Positions 1 to 6,279 of a stretch of 7,776 nucleotides of DNA are shown here, piece by piece. This DNA is from Streptococcus sp. UBA6071 (GTDB lineage Bacteria > Bacillota > Bacilli > Lactobacillales > Streptococcaceae). Location of the stretch: NCBI GenBank assembly GCA_002436115.1, contig DIXV01000094.1, positions 1,839-9,614 of the forward strand, written 5' to 3'. The translations under genes were made by a program, and so were the position numbers. The notes beneath the pieces were generated by a model. That model worked only from the letters and a program-made list of their open reading frames with translations. It had not been told where the DNA came from and ran no database searches. The number at the start of each line of letters is the position of its first letter. The stretch's first letter is position 1.

Positions 1-104
1 ATTATCGTCTGAAACAACCTCATCTTGAAATCAGCTACCCCACTTCCTAGAAGATAGCGCTCGATTACCGCTACTTCCCCTCATTAGGTATTTATTCTCT
101 GATA

Positions 105-113
105 TGGTATAAT
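105..113 (+). promoter_or_regulatory. Extended -10 promoter of the LysR gene (leaderless start)
   Basis: A perfect TATAAT lies at 108-113, preceded by TGG at 105-107, which is the TGn extension of an extended -10 promoter. There is no good -35 box: at 17-base spacing the hexamer is TAGGTA (85-90). Only six bases (114-119) separate the -10 box from the ATG at 120, so initiation at the usual distance would fall at or next to the A of the start codon. No Shine-Dalgarno sequence precedes the ATG. The prediction is a leaderless transcript. Confidence 0.7.
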
Positions 114-119
114 GAGCCT

Positions 120-1028
120 ATGAGAATTCAACAACTGCAATACATTATTAAAATTGTCGAGACCGGTTCTATGAATGAAGCGGCTAAGCAACTTTTTATC
201 ACTCAACCCAGCCTATCTAACGCTGTCCGTGACTTAGAAAACGAGATGGGGATTGATATTTTTCATCGTAATCCCAAAGGCATCACCTTAACTAAGGATG
301 GCATGGAATTCCTTTCCTATGCCCGTCAAGTCGTTGAACAGACTGATCTTCTCCTAGAGCGTTATAAGAGCCCTGGCGTTCAGCGAGAGCGTTTTAGCGT
401 CAGCGCGCAACATTATGCTTTCGTGGTTAATGCCTTTGTCAGCCTGCTCAAGAAAAGTGACATGTCTCAATATGAGCTTTTTCTGAGAGAAACAAGGACT
501 TGGGAAATCATTGATGATGTGAAAAATTTTCGGAGCGAAATAGGGGTTCTTTTTCTTAATTCCTACAATCGTGATGTTCTGACAAAATTGCTTGAGGAAA
601 ACAATCTGGTTTCCACTAGTCTTTTTACAGCTAATCCTCACATCTTCATCAGCAAAACGAATCCTCTAGCTAACAGAGATAAGGTTTGTCTAGAAGACTT
701 GGAAGATTTCCCCTACTTGAGCTACGACCAGGGCATCCACAATTCCTTCTATTTCTCTGAGGAGATTATGTCGACAGAACGCCATAAGAAATCTATCGTG
801 GTCTCTGATCGTGCTACTCTCTTTAATCTCTTAATCGGTCTGGATGGATACACGATAGCAACCGGTATTCTCAACAGCAACTTGAATGGAGATAATATCG
901 TTTCTATCCCATTGGATGTTGACGATCCTATTGAATTAGTCTATATCAAACATCAAAAAGCTAACCTCTCTAAAATGGGAGAACGGTTTATTGATTACCT
1001 TCTTGAAGAAGTTAAATTTAACCACTAA
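120..1028 (+). CDS. cpsY: LysR-family transcriptional regulator, CpsY/MtaR type
   Basis: This 302-residue protein has the full length and layout of a LysR-type regulator. The N-terminal winged helix-turn-helix covers about residues 1-60 and includes the SMNEAAKQLFITQPSLSNAV segment, with the recognition helix around residues 28-38. A linker helix follows, then a periplasmic-binding-protein-like effector domain from about residue 90 to 300. The N-terminus (MRIQQLQYIIKIVETGSMNEAA) and the FRSEIGVLF stretch match, from memory, the streptococcal CpsY/MtaR/MetR subgroup, which is linked to methionine uptake, cell-wall adaptation and survival in the host. The start at 120 is supported because that N-terminus is conserved in the subgroup, although no ribosome site precedes it. 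It faces the bce genes convergently and is probably not functionally linked to them. The assignment to LysR is certain. The choice between CpsY, MtaR and MetR naming is not. Confidence 0.9.
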   Translation: MRIQQLQYIIKIVETGSMNEAAKQLFITQPSLSNAVRDLENEMGIDIFHRNPKGITLTKDGMEFLSYARQVVEQTDLLLERYKSPGVQRERFSVSAQHYAFVVNAFVSLLKKSDMSQYELFLRETRTWEIIDDVKNFRSEIGVLFLNSYNRDVLTKLLEENNLVSTSLFTANPHIFISKTNPLANRDKVCLEDLEDFPYLSYDQGIHNSFYFSEEIMSTERHKKSIVVSDRATLFNLLIGLDGYTIATGILNSNLNGDNIVSIPLDVDDPIELVYIKHQKANLSKMGERFIDYLLEEVKFNH

Positions 1029-1052
1029 CCCTTAAATCAACCAAGGCCTCTC

Positions 1053-1082
1053 AAAAAGGACTACAAGGAAGTAGTCCTTTTT
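1053..1082 (+). terminator. Bidirectional intrinsic terminator between the LysR gene and bceB
   Basis: A perfect 12-base-pair stem pairs AAAAAGGACTAC (1053-1064) with GTAGTCCTTTTT (1071-1082) around a six-base AAGGAA loop. The A-run on one side and T-run on the other let it act in both directions. It begins 24 bases after the LysR stop codon and lies 80 bases beyond the bceB stop codon on the opposite strand, where a shared terminator for convergent genes belongs. Confidence 0.85.
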
Positions 1083-1162
1083 AAGGTCTTTATTTGCTTT
1101 TGATAAGAAATTAGACTCACTTGTACAAAAATGCGTCATTTCTAAGATTTAGTGGATTTCTC

Positions 1163-3190
1163 TTAGTCAAAGGTGACAATCTTACGATAAGACCGTGAGG
1201 TTAGAAGGAAAACGCCGATATAACTGACTAAGAAAATAGAACAGATAATAAGAGTTACTAAGAGCATGAGTCCTGAATTATAGACACCTAGAGTTTTCAA
1301 AATCAAGCTTATCATATGGTAACTACCTGCTAGATGGCAGAAGGAAAAAATAATAGGGAGGAAAAAGACGGTCCAAATCTGCTTACGAATAGTCTTTTGA
1401 GTCTGTTTTTTATCCAATCCCACCTTTTGCAGGATAATGAAGCGGTCACGATCTTCATAGCCTTCGGAGATTTGCTTGTAATAGATAATCAGAATCGCTC
1501 CAATCATAAAGACGACAGCTAGAAGGATACCGATAAAAAAGATTGAACCTACCATTGACATGCTTGACACTTCAATTTCTGCTTTGACCGATGGATAAAG
1601 ATAACTATATTTAAGATTCTCAGACACTGCTTGACTAAATTTAAGATTCTCAGACACTGCTTGACTAAAGGAATCCCTTAAACTGAGTTGTTTTTCCTTA
1701 CTAATATCTGTATTAAAGCCTCCATAAAATTCGGTCGCAACAGTGGAGAGATTTTCATTAAGTACCGCATCATCTGGCAAGACCAAATACATAATATTAG
1801 GTACCGAAAGTTCATAGCTATTTGGTATTTTTTCTTGAGAGAAATCTTGGTCTACCCACTGAGTAACTTGGAAGGTCTGACCGCTCAATGTCAACTGCGT
1901 CCCCCCTTCCAATGTACTTCTATTGGTATAAACAAGAGCCTGATTACCCGAAAGAGTGATTTTCTTTCCAGTCATCTGCTTATAGTCGCTGGCATTGAAA
2001 ATCAAAATAGCTGTGCTGGGTCCTTTTTCTAATGCTCCTTCTGATCCCATATCAATGGTTGAATAGGCATTGTTCCCAGTCTTCTCAGCAGCTAAAACTT
2101 TATAAGCATAGACATACAAATCCTTTGTTTCTAGTCCCTCCTTCTGGGCAAAATCCTTTAAAACCACTTCAATATCGGTCGCTTCTACAGTCTCCTTACC
2201 CTCTGTATTGCTAGCACGTAGAGAGAAATCCTGAGGCGTCTGACGATTTATCATGTTTTGGGAACTGACATAGATGTTGACACCCCCGACCAAGGTTACT
2301 AGAACCATAGTTGATAGGATTGAGATAGTCGCCAGTCCTGTAGCATTTTTGCGCATGCGGAAAATTAAGTTAGACAAGGAGATCATATTATTAGGCTGGT
2401 AGTAATAGCCTTTGTTTTTCTTGAGTGTGTTAAGAAAAACGGTTATCCCTGCGTTAAACAGGAGATAAGTCCCTGCGATAACAAGTAGGACAGCATTAAA
2501 GAAAGCGATGATGGCAGATAGGGAACTGGTCACTGTCAAAGCCATATAGTAACCCACACCTGTCAAGGCAAGCCCTAAGATGGTCTGAGCCAACAAGAAT
2601 CTCCCTTTCTTCTCTCCTGCAGCACTTTCTCTAACCAAGTCCAATAGATTCATTCTCAGAATGCGCCAGCTATTGACTAACCAAAGGAAGAAAAAGCCCG
2701 CAGCAAACATCAGAACAACCCGAATAAGAACAACTGGTTGGAAGGTAGATGTAAGCACTACTTCGAATTTCATGACCTTGAGCAGAAAGGCATAGAGCAA
2801 CTTATCTAATAAGAAACCAAAGCCAACACCACCACCAATATTGACAAGGCCAAGGAGAAAGATTTCAAAGAAAGCCATGAGGATTATGTGTTTCTTTTCC
2901 AAACCCAAAATCCCATAAAGGCCAAACTCCCTGGACCGATTCTTCATGACAAAGCTATTGGCATAAAAAAGAATAATGGCTGCTGCAACAGAAACAATGA
3001 TGACCCCCAAGCCGAGTACTGGAGTCACGCTACCAGCACCATAAACATTCTTTAAGCTAGGATTTAAGGCCAAGGACATGAAAATATAGTGTATGGTAAT
3101 GGTACAAATCGCTGCCAAAGAAAAGGGGTAATAGAGCCTACGGTTCTTAATCAGGTTAGAAACCGCTAACTTACTGGTCAATCCAAACAT
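1163..3190 (-). CDS. bceB: BceB-type ABC transporter permease (FtsX family), peptide-antibiotic resistance
   Basis: This 675-residue membrane protein is the permease partner of the upstream ATPase. In the Bce/Mbr family such pairs free lipid II cycle intermediates from bacitracin-like or lantibiotic peptides at the membrane, and they also report transport activity to the kinase. I see ten hydrophobic segments: about 18-40, 55-80, 105-130, 150-172, 200-220, 225-255, 285-310, then three near the C-terminus starting at about 550, 610 and 640. The soluble domain of more than 200 residues between segments 7 and 8 is the family's extracellular ligand-specificity domain. SREFGLYGILGLEKKHI (residues about 86-102) is the FtsX-type cytoplasmic coupling region. 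The ATG lies one base after the bceA stop codon, with GAGGTGA as ribosome site, so the two are translationally coupled. A perfect 10-residue tandem duplication (FSQAVSENLK twice) lies at the end of the extracellular domain. Family assignment is firm; the drug recognised cannot be read from sequence. Confidence 0.95.
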   Translation of the reverse strand: MFGLTSKLAVSNLIKNRRLYYPFSLAAICTITIHYIFMSLALNPSLKNVYGAGSVTPVLGLGVIIVSVAAAIILFYANSFVMKNRSREFGLYGILGLEKKHIILMAFFEIFLLGLVNIGGGVGFGFLLDKLLYAFLLKVMKFEVVLTSTFQPVVLIRVVLMFAAGFFFLWLVNSWRILRMNLLDLVRESAAGEKKGRFLLAQTILGLALTGVGYYMALTVTSSLSAIIAFFNAVLLVIAGTYLLFNAGITVFLNTLKKNKGYYYQPNNMISLSNLIFRMRKNATGLATISILSTMVLVTLVGGVNIYVSSQNMINRQTPQDFSLRASNTEGKETVEATDIEVVLKDFAQKEGLETKDLYVYAYKVLAAEKTGNNAYSTIDMGSEGALEKGPSTAILIFNASDYKQMTGKKITLSGNQALVYTNRSTLEGGTQLTLSGQTFQVTQWVDQDFSQEKIPNSYELSVPNIMYLVLPDDAVLNENLSTVATEFYGGFNTDISKEKQLSLRDSFSQAVSENLKFSQAVSENLKYSYLYPSVKAEIEVSSMSMVGSIFFIGILLAVVFMIGAILIIYYKQISEGYEDRDRFIILQKVGLDKKQTQKTIRKQIWTVFFLPIIFSFCHLAGSYHMISLILKTLGVYNSGLMLLVTLIICSIFLVSYIGVFLLTSRSYRKIVTFD
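1609..1669 (-). repeat. Perfect 30-bp in-frame tandem duplication inside bceB
   Basis: The 30-base unit at 1609-1638 is repeated without any mismatch at 1639-1668, with one further shared base at 1669. Being 30 bases long it keeps the frame and gives FSQAVSENLK twice in a row, shortly before the eighth membrane helix of BceB. Identity at every third codon position shows the event is recent, or that the copies exchange sequence. Confidence 0.97.
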
Positions 3191-3191
3191 G

Positions 3192-3950
3192 TTAACTCAC
3201 CTCGCTTGCCATAAGGGTTAGGGTATCCGAAATTTCCTGGAACAACTGGTGCTCAGACTTGTCTCCACGGTAAATTTGGTTATAGAGAATACCATCTTTG
3301 ATAAAAATCACGCGCTTGGCTCGACTTGCCGCTGCAATTGAGTGGGTAACCATCAAAATCGTCTGCCCTTTCTGGTTGATTTCATTAAACACATCTAGAA
3401 GAGCGGCAGAGGATTTCGAATCCAGAGCCCCTGTCGGCTCATCCGCTAGAAGAATCTCTGGTTGGGGGATAATAGCTCTACCTACTGCTACCCGTTGCTT
3501 TTGCCCTCCTGAAATCTCATAAGGGAATTTTTCTTGTAGGCTATTAATTCCCAAGTCGTTACACGTTGTCACGAGCTTTTTCATCATCTCTGAAATTGGC
3601 CTACGAGACAAAACTAAGGGTAGTAAGATATTATCCTTGACCGATAAGGTATCAAGTAGGTTAAAGTCCTGAAAGACAAACCCTAGCTTCTCACGGCGGA
3701 AGGAAGATGCCTCGCTGTTTTTGATAGTGGCTGTATCAGTCTCATTAAGATAAACTCGGCCTTCTGTTGGCTTATCTAGCATGGCTAAGATGTTGAGTAG
3801 GGTTGACTTCCCTGAACCTGATTCCCCCATAATAGCCACATATTCTCCCTTATCAATGGTGAAGTGAATATCCTTTAAGGCTTCAACTTGGTTCCCCTGA
3901 AAACGGGTTCTGTAAATTTTTTTCACATGTTGTACATTTAGTAATGTCAT
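3192..3950 (-). CDS. bceA: BceA-type ABC transporter ATP-binding protein
   Basis: This 252-residue protein is the cytoplasmic ATPase that powers the BceB permease. All nucleotide-binding motifs are present and look intact: Walker A GESGSGKS at 42-49, the Q-loop in FVFQDFNLLD (Q94), the signature ISGGQKQR at 146-153, Walker B EILLADE at 165-171 with the catalytic glutamate, the D-loop ALDS at 175-178, and the switch histidine in VTHS (H203). It belongs to the MacB/LolD/BceA branch of ABC ATPases, whose partner permeases carry an FtsX domain. The start at 3950 has TAGGAG seven bases upstream, and the N-terminus matches the usual start of the family. It is the first gene of the bceAB unit, ending one base before bceB, and lies behind a promoter with a predicted BceR-type binding box. 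Expression is therefore expected to be drug-inducible. Confidence 0.96.
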   Translation of the reverse strand: MTLLNVQHVKKIYRTRFQGNQVEALKDIHFTIDKGEYVAIMGESGSGKSTLLNILAMLDKPTEGRVYLNETDTATIKNSEASSFRREKLGFVFQDFNLLDTLSVKDNILLPLVLSRRPISEMMKKLVTTCNDLGINSLQEKFPYEISGGQKQRVAVGRAIIPQPEILLADEPTGALDSKSSAALLDVFNEINQKGQTILMVTHSIAAASRAKRVIFIKDGILYNQIYRGDKSEHQLFQEISDTLTLMASEVS

Positions 3951-4000
3951 TGGAAACTCCTATCCGGCAGTCAGGCTGCCAATCTTTATTCTATATTATT

Positions 4001-4029
4001 AGCATATAACTTCTTCAAGCAGCTTGCCA
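4001..4029 (-). promoter_or_regulatory. Promoter of bceAB
   Basis: On the minus strand the -35 box TGGCAA (4024-4029) and the -10 box TATGCT (4001-4006) are exactly 17 bases apart. The -10 box is good and the -35 box poor, as expected for a promoter that needs an activator. Initiation would fall near 3994, giving a leader of about 44 bases. The layout matches the promoter at 4473-4501. Confidence 0.7.
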
Positions 4030-4048
4030 TAACTTAAGCTTTCATTTT
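4025..4048 (-). repeat. 24-bp promoter repeat, copy 1 (bceA)
   Basis: These 24 bases are identical to 4497-4520 in the same orientation. On the minus strand the copy starts AAAATGAAAGCTTAAG and ends in TGGCA, so it covers the stretch between regulator box and promoter and includes most of the -35 box. The surrounding sequence diverges except at the box itself. Confidence 0.95.
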
Positions 4049-4056
4049 CACCATTT

Positions 4057-4078
4057 AATCTTACAAATCTGTAAGATT
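4057..4078 (-). promoter_or_regulatory. Predicted BceR-type response regulator binding box upstream of bceA
   Basis: This is a perfect inverted repeat with nine-base arms: AATCTTACA, four bases, TGTAAGATT. Its core fits TTACA-N4-TGTAA, the motif I recall being reported for BceR-like regulators. Its centre lies about 73 bases upstream of the predicted bceA start of transcription. This is a suitable place for activation by the BceR-like protein encoded at 5577-6260. The inverted repeat is seen directly; its use by that regulator is inferred. Confidence 0.8.
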
Positions 4079-4227
4079 GTAGTTTAGGCAAGAAGACTTG
4101 CATCCTATTAGAATTGAGAAGAATCAAAGTCTATAGAGGAGACTGCTGACCTCTCTTCCCTGCTCAGGCCGTCATCAATCGATTGATTTGCAAGATGTCA
4201 AATACTTTCATTGATATCTCCTCTAGC

Positions 4228-4374
4228 TTATAAACCTGTTCCAAGATTTAAGGAAAATAAGGACATTTGGCAATAGGTTGCCTGCTTATCTGCTCGTTCA
4301 CGCTCTTCGGGAGTCAGATTATGATGCTTATCAGCTCTTGTTTTCATTTGAAGAATCTTTCCGTGTTTTTCCAT
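4228..4374 (-). CDS. Small 48-residue ORF behind a BceR-type promoter, function unknown
   Basis: I do not recognise this protein. It has 48 residues, is hydrophilic and charged (MEKHGKILQMKTRADKHHNL, then TPEERERADKQA) and probably helical, with no signal peptide or membrane segment. Support for it being translated is a strong ribosome site, AAAAGGAG, seven bases before the ATG. It also lies 92 bases downstream of a promoter that duplicates the bceA promoter. The last residues (SLNLGTGL) look unlike the rest. The next frame is open from 4247 to a TGA at 4164-4166 and encodes ILEQVYKLEEISMKVFDILQ and seven more residues. Removing one A from the AAA run at 4247-4249 would join the two into a 69-residue protein. 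It may therefore be a frameshifted pseudogene. Inside that second frame, a 15-codon ORF (4211-4164) also has a good GAGGAG site. It could be a genuine stress-induced small protein, a decayed gene, or chance. Confidence 0.45.
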   Translation of the reverse strand: MEKHGKILQMKTRADKHHNLTPEERERADKQATYCQMSLFSLNLGTGL

Positions 4375-4472
4375 GATAGAACTCCTTTTCTGTGTCAGCT
4401 ACGATGCTAGGGAGCAAACAACTAGAAACAGCCTCTCTATGTGTTATCACTCCTTGTTCTTTCTACATCTCT

Positions 4473-4501
4473 ATCATATAAAAAAGGCTTAAGTCCTGCC
4501 A
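4473..4501 (-). promoter_or_regulatory. Second BceR-type promoter, upstream of the small ORF
   Basis: On the minus strand the -35 box TGGCAG (4496-4501) and the -10 box TATGAT (4473-4478) are 17 bases apart, the same spacing as at the bceA promoter. Initiation is expected near 4466. The shared architecture with the bceA promoter is the main evidence that it is real. Confidence 0.65.
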
Positions 4502-4511
4502 TAACTTAAGC
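4480..4511 (-). terminator. Weak intrinsic terminator after bceS, overlapping the small-ORF promoter
   Basis: On the minus strand GCTTAAGT (4504-4511) pairs perfectly with ACTTAAGC (4487-4494) around a nine-base loop. It is followed by one C and six T residues (4480-4485). The stem is AT-rich, so termination would be partial. It lies 99 bases beyond the bceS stop codon. The -35 box of the small-ORF promoter sits at the loop and its -10 box follows the T-run, so transcripts starting at that promoter would not contain the hairpin. The bceA promoter copy lacks the T-run. Confidence 0.5.
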
Positions 4512-4520
4512 TTTCATTTT
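4497..4520 (-). repeat. 24-bp promoter repeat, copy 2 (small ORF)
   Basis: Identical over 24 bases to 4025-4048 and in the same orientation. In both copies it lies 10-11 bases downstream of the inverted-repeat box and runs into the -35 box. Here the CTTAAG within it pairs with a second CTTAAG just downstream to form the hairpin at 4487-4511. Confidence 0.95.
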
Positions 4521-4530
4521 GCAGTTCTAA

Positions 4531-4546
4531 CTTACAGATTGGTAAG
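4531..4546 (-). promoter_or_regulatory. Predicted BceR-type binding box upstream of the small ORF
   Basis: The plus-strand sequence CTTACAGATTGGTAAG is an inverted repeat with five-base arms CTTAC/GTAAG. It fits TTACA-N4-TGTAA with one mismatch (GGTAA instead of TGTAA), so it is weaker than the box at 4057-4078. Its centre lies about 72 bases upstream of the predicted start of transcription, almost the same as at bceA. Confidence 0.65.
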
Positions 4547-4609
4547 ATAAGTCGAAAGAGAGCACCAGAAGTCGACAAGAAAAGAGAGAATTCAGGTTTT
4601 CAAGTCCTA

Positions 4610-5590
4610 TCACTCCAACAAAAGGTCTTCTCGCTTCAATCCTATCTTAGCTGTTGTCCCGTGACCAAGCTGAGATTCTAAATCAAGGCTATGTCCTAAC
4701 TTCTGAGCTACCTGCTTGCTCAGGTAAAGCCCTAAGCCAGATGACTGTTGGGTCAATCGCCCATTATAACCCGAAAACCCTCGCTCAAAGACCCTATTCA
4801 AGTCACTAGTCTTAATCCCCAAACCTGTATCTCGGATAAAGAGGTTACCTTCTGCAACAAAGATTTCAATCTCTCCTTGCGTGGTATATTTGAGGCTGTT
4901 TGACAAAATCTGCTCAAGGATGATAAGAAACCATTTCCTGTCTGTAATCACCTTTACTTGGACATCATGTAGATTGAGCCGTAGACCTTTATGAATAAAG
5001 AAAGATGCATATTTTTTTACCAGTTCTCGGATTAGAGGCTCTAGATCTATTTTTTCAACTCGCACATCCTCATGAAAGCTCTCTAGACGCAGGTACTGCA
5101 AGACGATATTGGCATAGGCCTCAATCTTGAATAACTCCTGCTCTAACTGGTATCGGAGGGATCCTTTTTCTAAATCAGCAATCAAGAGGCTACTGGCTGC
5201 AATAGGGGTCTTGATTTGATGAACCCAAAGGGTATAGTAATCCATCAAATCATTAGCTCTTTTTTTCTCCTGTTCTCGAAAATGTCTCTGCTCCTTCTCA
5301 AGGTCTTTTATCTTTGAAAACAATTCCCTTTCTAGGGGGGTGTTCAAGCATCCTTTTTCATAGTAATAATAAGTATAATAGGCCTTGAAATTTGCCCAAA
5401 CGTCTAGGAGTAAAGCAAAGGCTGTCAAAAAAAACAAGAGTAGCGAAAGATAGGCTAGAACAGGCTGAGCATCTTCAAAAATAGCTGCCATAATCAGTAT
5501 AAGGAGAAAAAAGAGGGCAAGAACAATCAACCAAAGTCTACGTGAATAAAGGTATAACTGAGCAAAACGGCGGTACTTAATTTTTTTCAT
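4610..5590 (-). CDS. bceS: BceS-type intramembrane-sensing histidine kinase
   Basis: This 326-residue sensor kinase is the partner of the response regulator encoded just upstream. Two membrane helices (about 19-38 and 45-63) are joined by only about six residues (FEDAQP), so there is no extracellular sensor domain. In this family the kinase is instead controlled by the BceAB transporter. The cytoplasmic part has a charged coiled-coil linker (about 85-115) and an H-box with the phosphorylated histidine in WVHQIKTPI (H124). It continues with an N-box ILEQILSNSLKYT (224-236, N231), G1 box DTGLGI (254-259), F-box RVFERGFSG (266-274) and G2 box SGLGLYLS (284-291). All catalytic motifs look intact. 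Its ATG overlaps the end of the regulator gene by 14 bases, indicating translational coupling. The same gene type is called mbrD in S. mutans. Confidence 0.95.
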   Translation of the reverse strand: MKKIKYRRFAQLYLYSRRLWLIVLALFFLLILIMAAIFEDAQPVLAYLSLLLFFLTAFALLLDVWANFKAYYTYYYYEKGCLNTPLERELFSKIKDLEKEQRHFREQEKKRANDLMDYYTLWVHQIKTPIAASSLLIADLEKGSLRYQLEQELFKIEAYANIVLQYLRLESFHEDVRVEKIDLEPLIRELVKKYASFFIHKGLRLNLHDVQVKVITDRKWFLIILEQILSNSLKYTTQGEIEIFVAEGNLFIRDTGLGIKTSDLNRVFERGFSGYNGRLTQQSSGLGLYLSKQVAQKLGHSLDLESQLGHGTTAKIGLKREDLLLE

Positions 5591-6260
5591 GCGCTAATCC
5601 GTATCCTACTCCTTTTTTAGTGACAATTAAGTCTGCTAGACCCAGGTCTGCTAATTTTTTACGTAACCTAGCCACGTTGACAGAGAGCGTATTGTCATCA
5701 ATGAAAAAGTCGCTATTCCAAAGCTCCTGCATAAGTTCCTCTCTGCTGACGATTGTTTCCTTGCGTTCAAAGAGGATTCTCAGGATATGAAATTCATTCT
5801 TGGTCAAATCTAATTTGGCTCCTGCATAAGTCAAATCCATGCCCTTAAGATTGAGAATAATACCAGAAAACTCTAGCAAGCTCTGATCGTTACCAAATTC
5901 ATAAGAACGACGCAAAAGTCCTTGAATTTTAGCTAATAGGACATTGCTGTCAAAAGGTTTCGTCACATAGTCATCTGCTCCCATATTAATGGCCATAACA
6001 ATATCCATGGCTTGATTGTGTGAGGATAAAAACATAATCGGAATTTTAGAAATCTTGCGAATCTCTTGACACCAGTGGTAGCCATTGAAGAGGGGCAGAC
6101 CGATATCCATTAGGACCAAATGAGGCTCTTCCTCAACGACTAGCCTTATAATTTCTGTAAAATCTTCAACCACTATAACTTGATAATCCCATTGTCTCAG
6201 CATTTTAGCTACCATTTGTCGAATAACAGCATCATCTTCAACCAATAAAATCTTATGCAT
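5577..6260 (-). CDS. bceR: BceR-type OmpR-family response regulator
   Basis: This 227-residue DNA-binding regulator is phosphorylated by the kinase downstream and is expected to activate bceAB. The receiver domain (about 1-118) has the acidic pocket E8/D9/D10, the phosphorylated aspartate D52 in VLMDIGLP, the switch serine in FLSSHN (79-80) and the conserved lysine K101 in VTKPF. The C-terminal winged helix (about 130-223) is of the OmpR/PhoB type, with the recognition-helix region DDNTLSVNVARLRKKL and the wing VTKKGVGYGL. The start at 6260 is set by AAGGAGG at 6266-6272, five bases before the ATG. Its likely targets are the two inverted-repeat boxes at 4057-4078 and 4531-4546. Its own promoter shows no such box. 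The S. mutans counterpart is mbrC. Confidence 0.95.
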   Translation of the reverse strand: MHKILLVEDDAVIRQMVAKMLRQWDYQVIVVEDFTEIIRLVVEEEPHLVLMDIGLPLFNGYHWCQEIRKISKIPIMFLSSHNQAMDIVMAINMGADDYVTKPFDSNVLLAKIQGLLRRSYEFGNDQSLLEFSGIILNLKGMDLTYAGAKLDLTKNEFHILRILFERKETIVSREELMQELWNSDFFIDDNTLSVNVARLRKKLADLGLADLIVTKKGVGYGLAHEKN

Positions 6261-6279
6261 GCTTGCCTCCTTTTCCTTT

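Larger units (their letters stand above)
3951..4609. other. 659-base intergenic region between bceS and bceA: duplicated promoter modules and a small ORF
   Basis: Reading on the minus strand from the end of the kinase gene, this stretch holds an inverted-repeat box (4546-4531), a 24-base repeat copy, a promoter overlapped by a weak terminator, a 92-base leader, the 48-codon small ORF, a further open frame, a second box (4078-4057), the second 24-base repeat copy, the bceA promoter and a 44-base bceA leader. Between the small ORF region and the second box (about 4079-4163) I see only short hairpins without T-runs, for example GCAAG/CTTGC at 4088-4101 and AGAGG/CCTCT near 4136-4155. I see no convincing terminator there. 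Transcripts from the distal promoter could therefore run into bceAB. Confidence 0.8.

Noticed and set aside
3..50. An open frame at the left edge ending in TAG (YRLKQPHLEISYPTS), possibly the 3' end of an upstream gene.
   Set aside because: Fifteen open codons are expected by chance about half the time, and I recognise no family. Sequence to the left of the window would settle it.
1334..2214. Plus-strand open frames of 60-114 codons opposite bceB.
   Set aside because: They lie fully antisense to a well-supported membrane protein gene, have no family signature, and I saw nothing to support their starts.
3298..3522. A 74-codon plus-strand frame opposite bceA.
   Set aside because: It is the antisense reading of the conserved ATPase motifs, without a family signature.
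4088..4101. GCAAG/CTTGC hairpin between the small ORF region and the bceA box as a terminator.
   Set aside because: Only five base pairs and no T-run on either strand.
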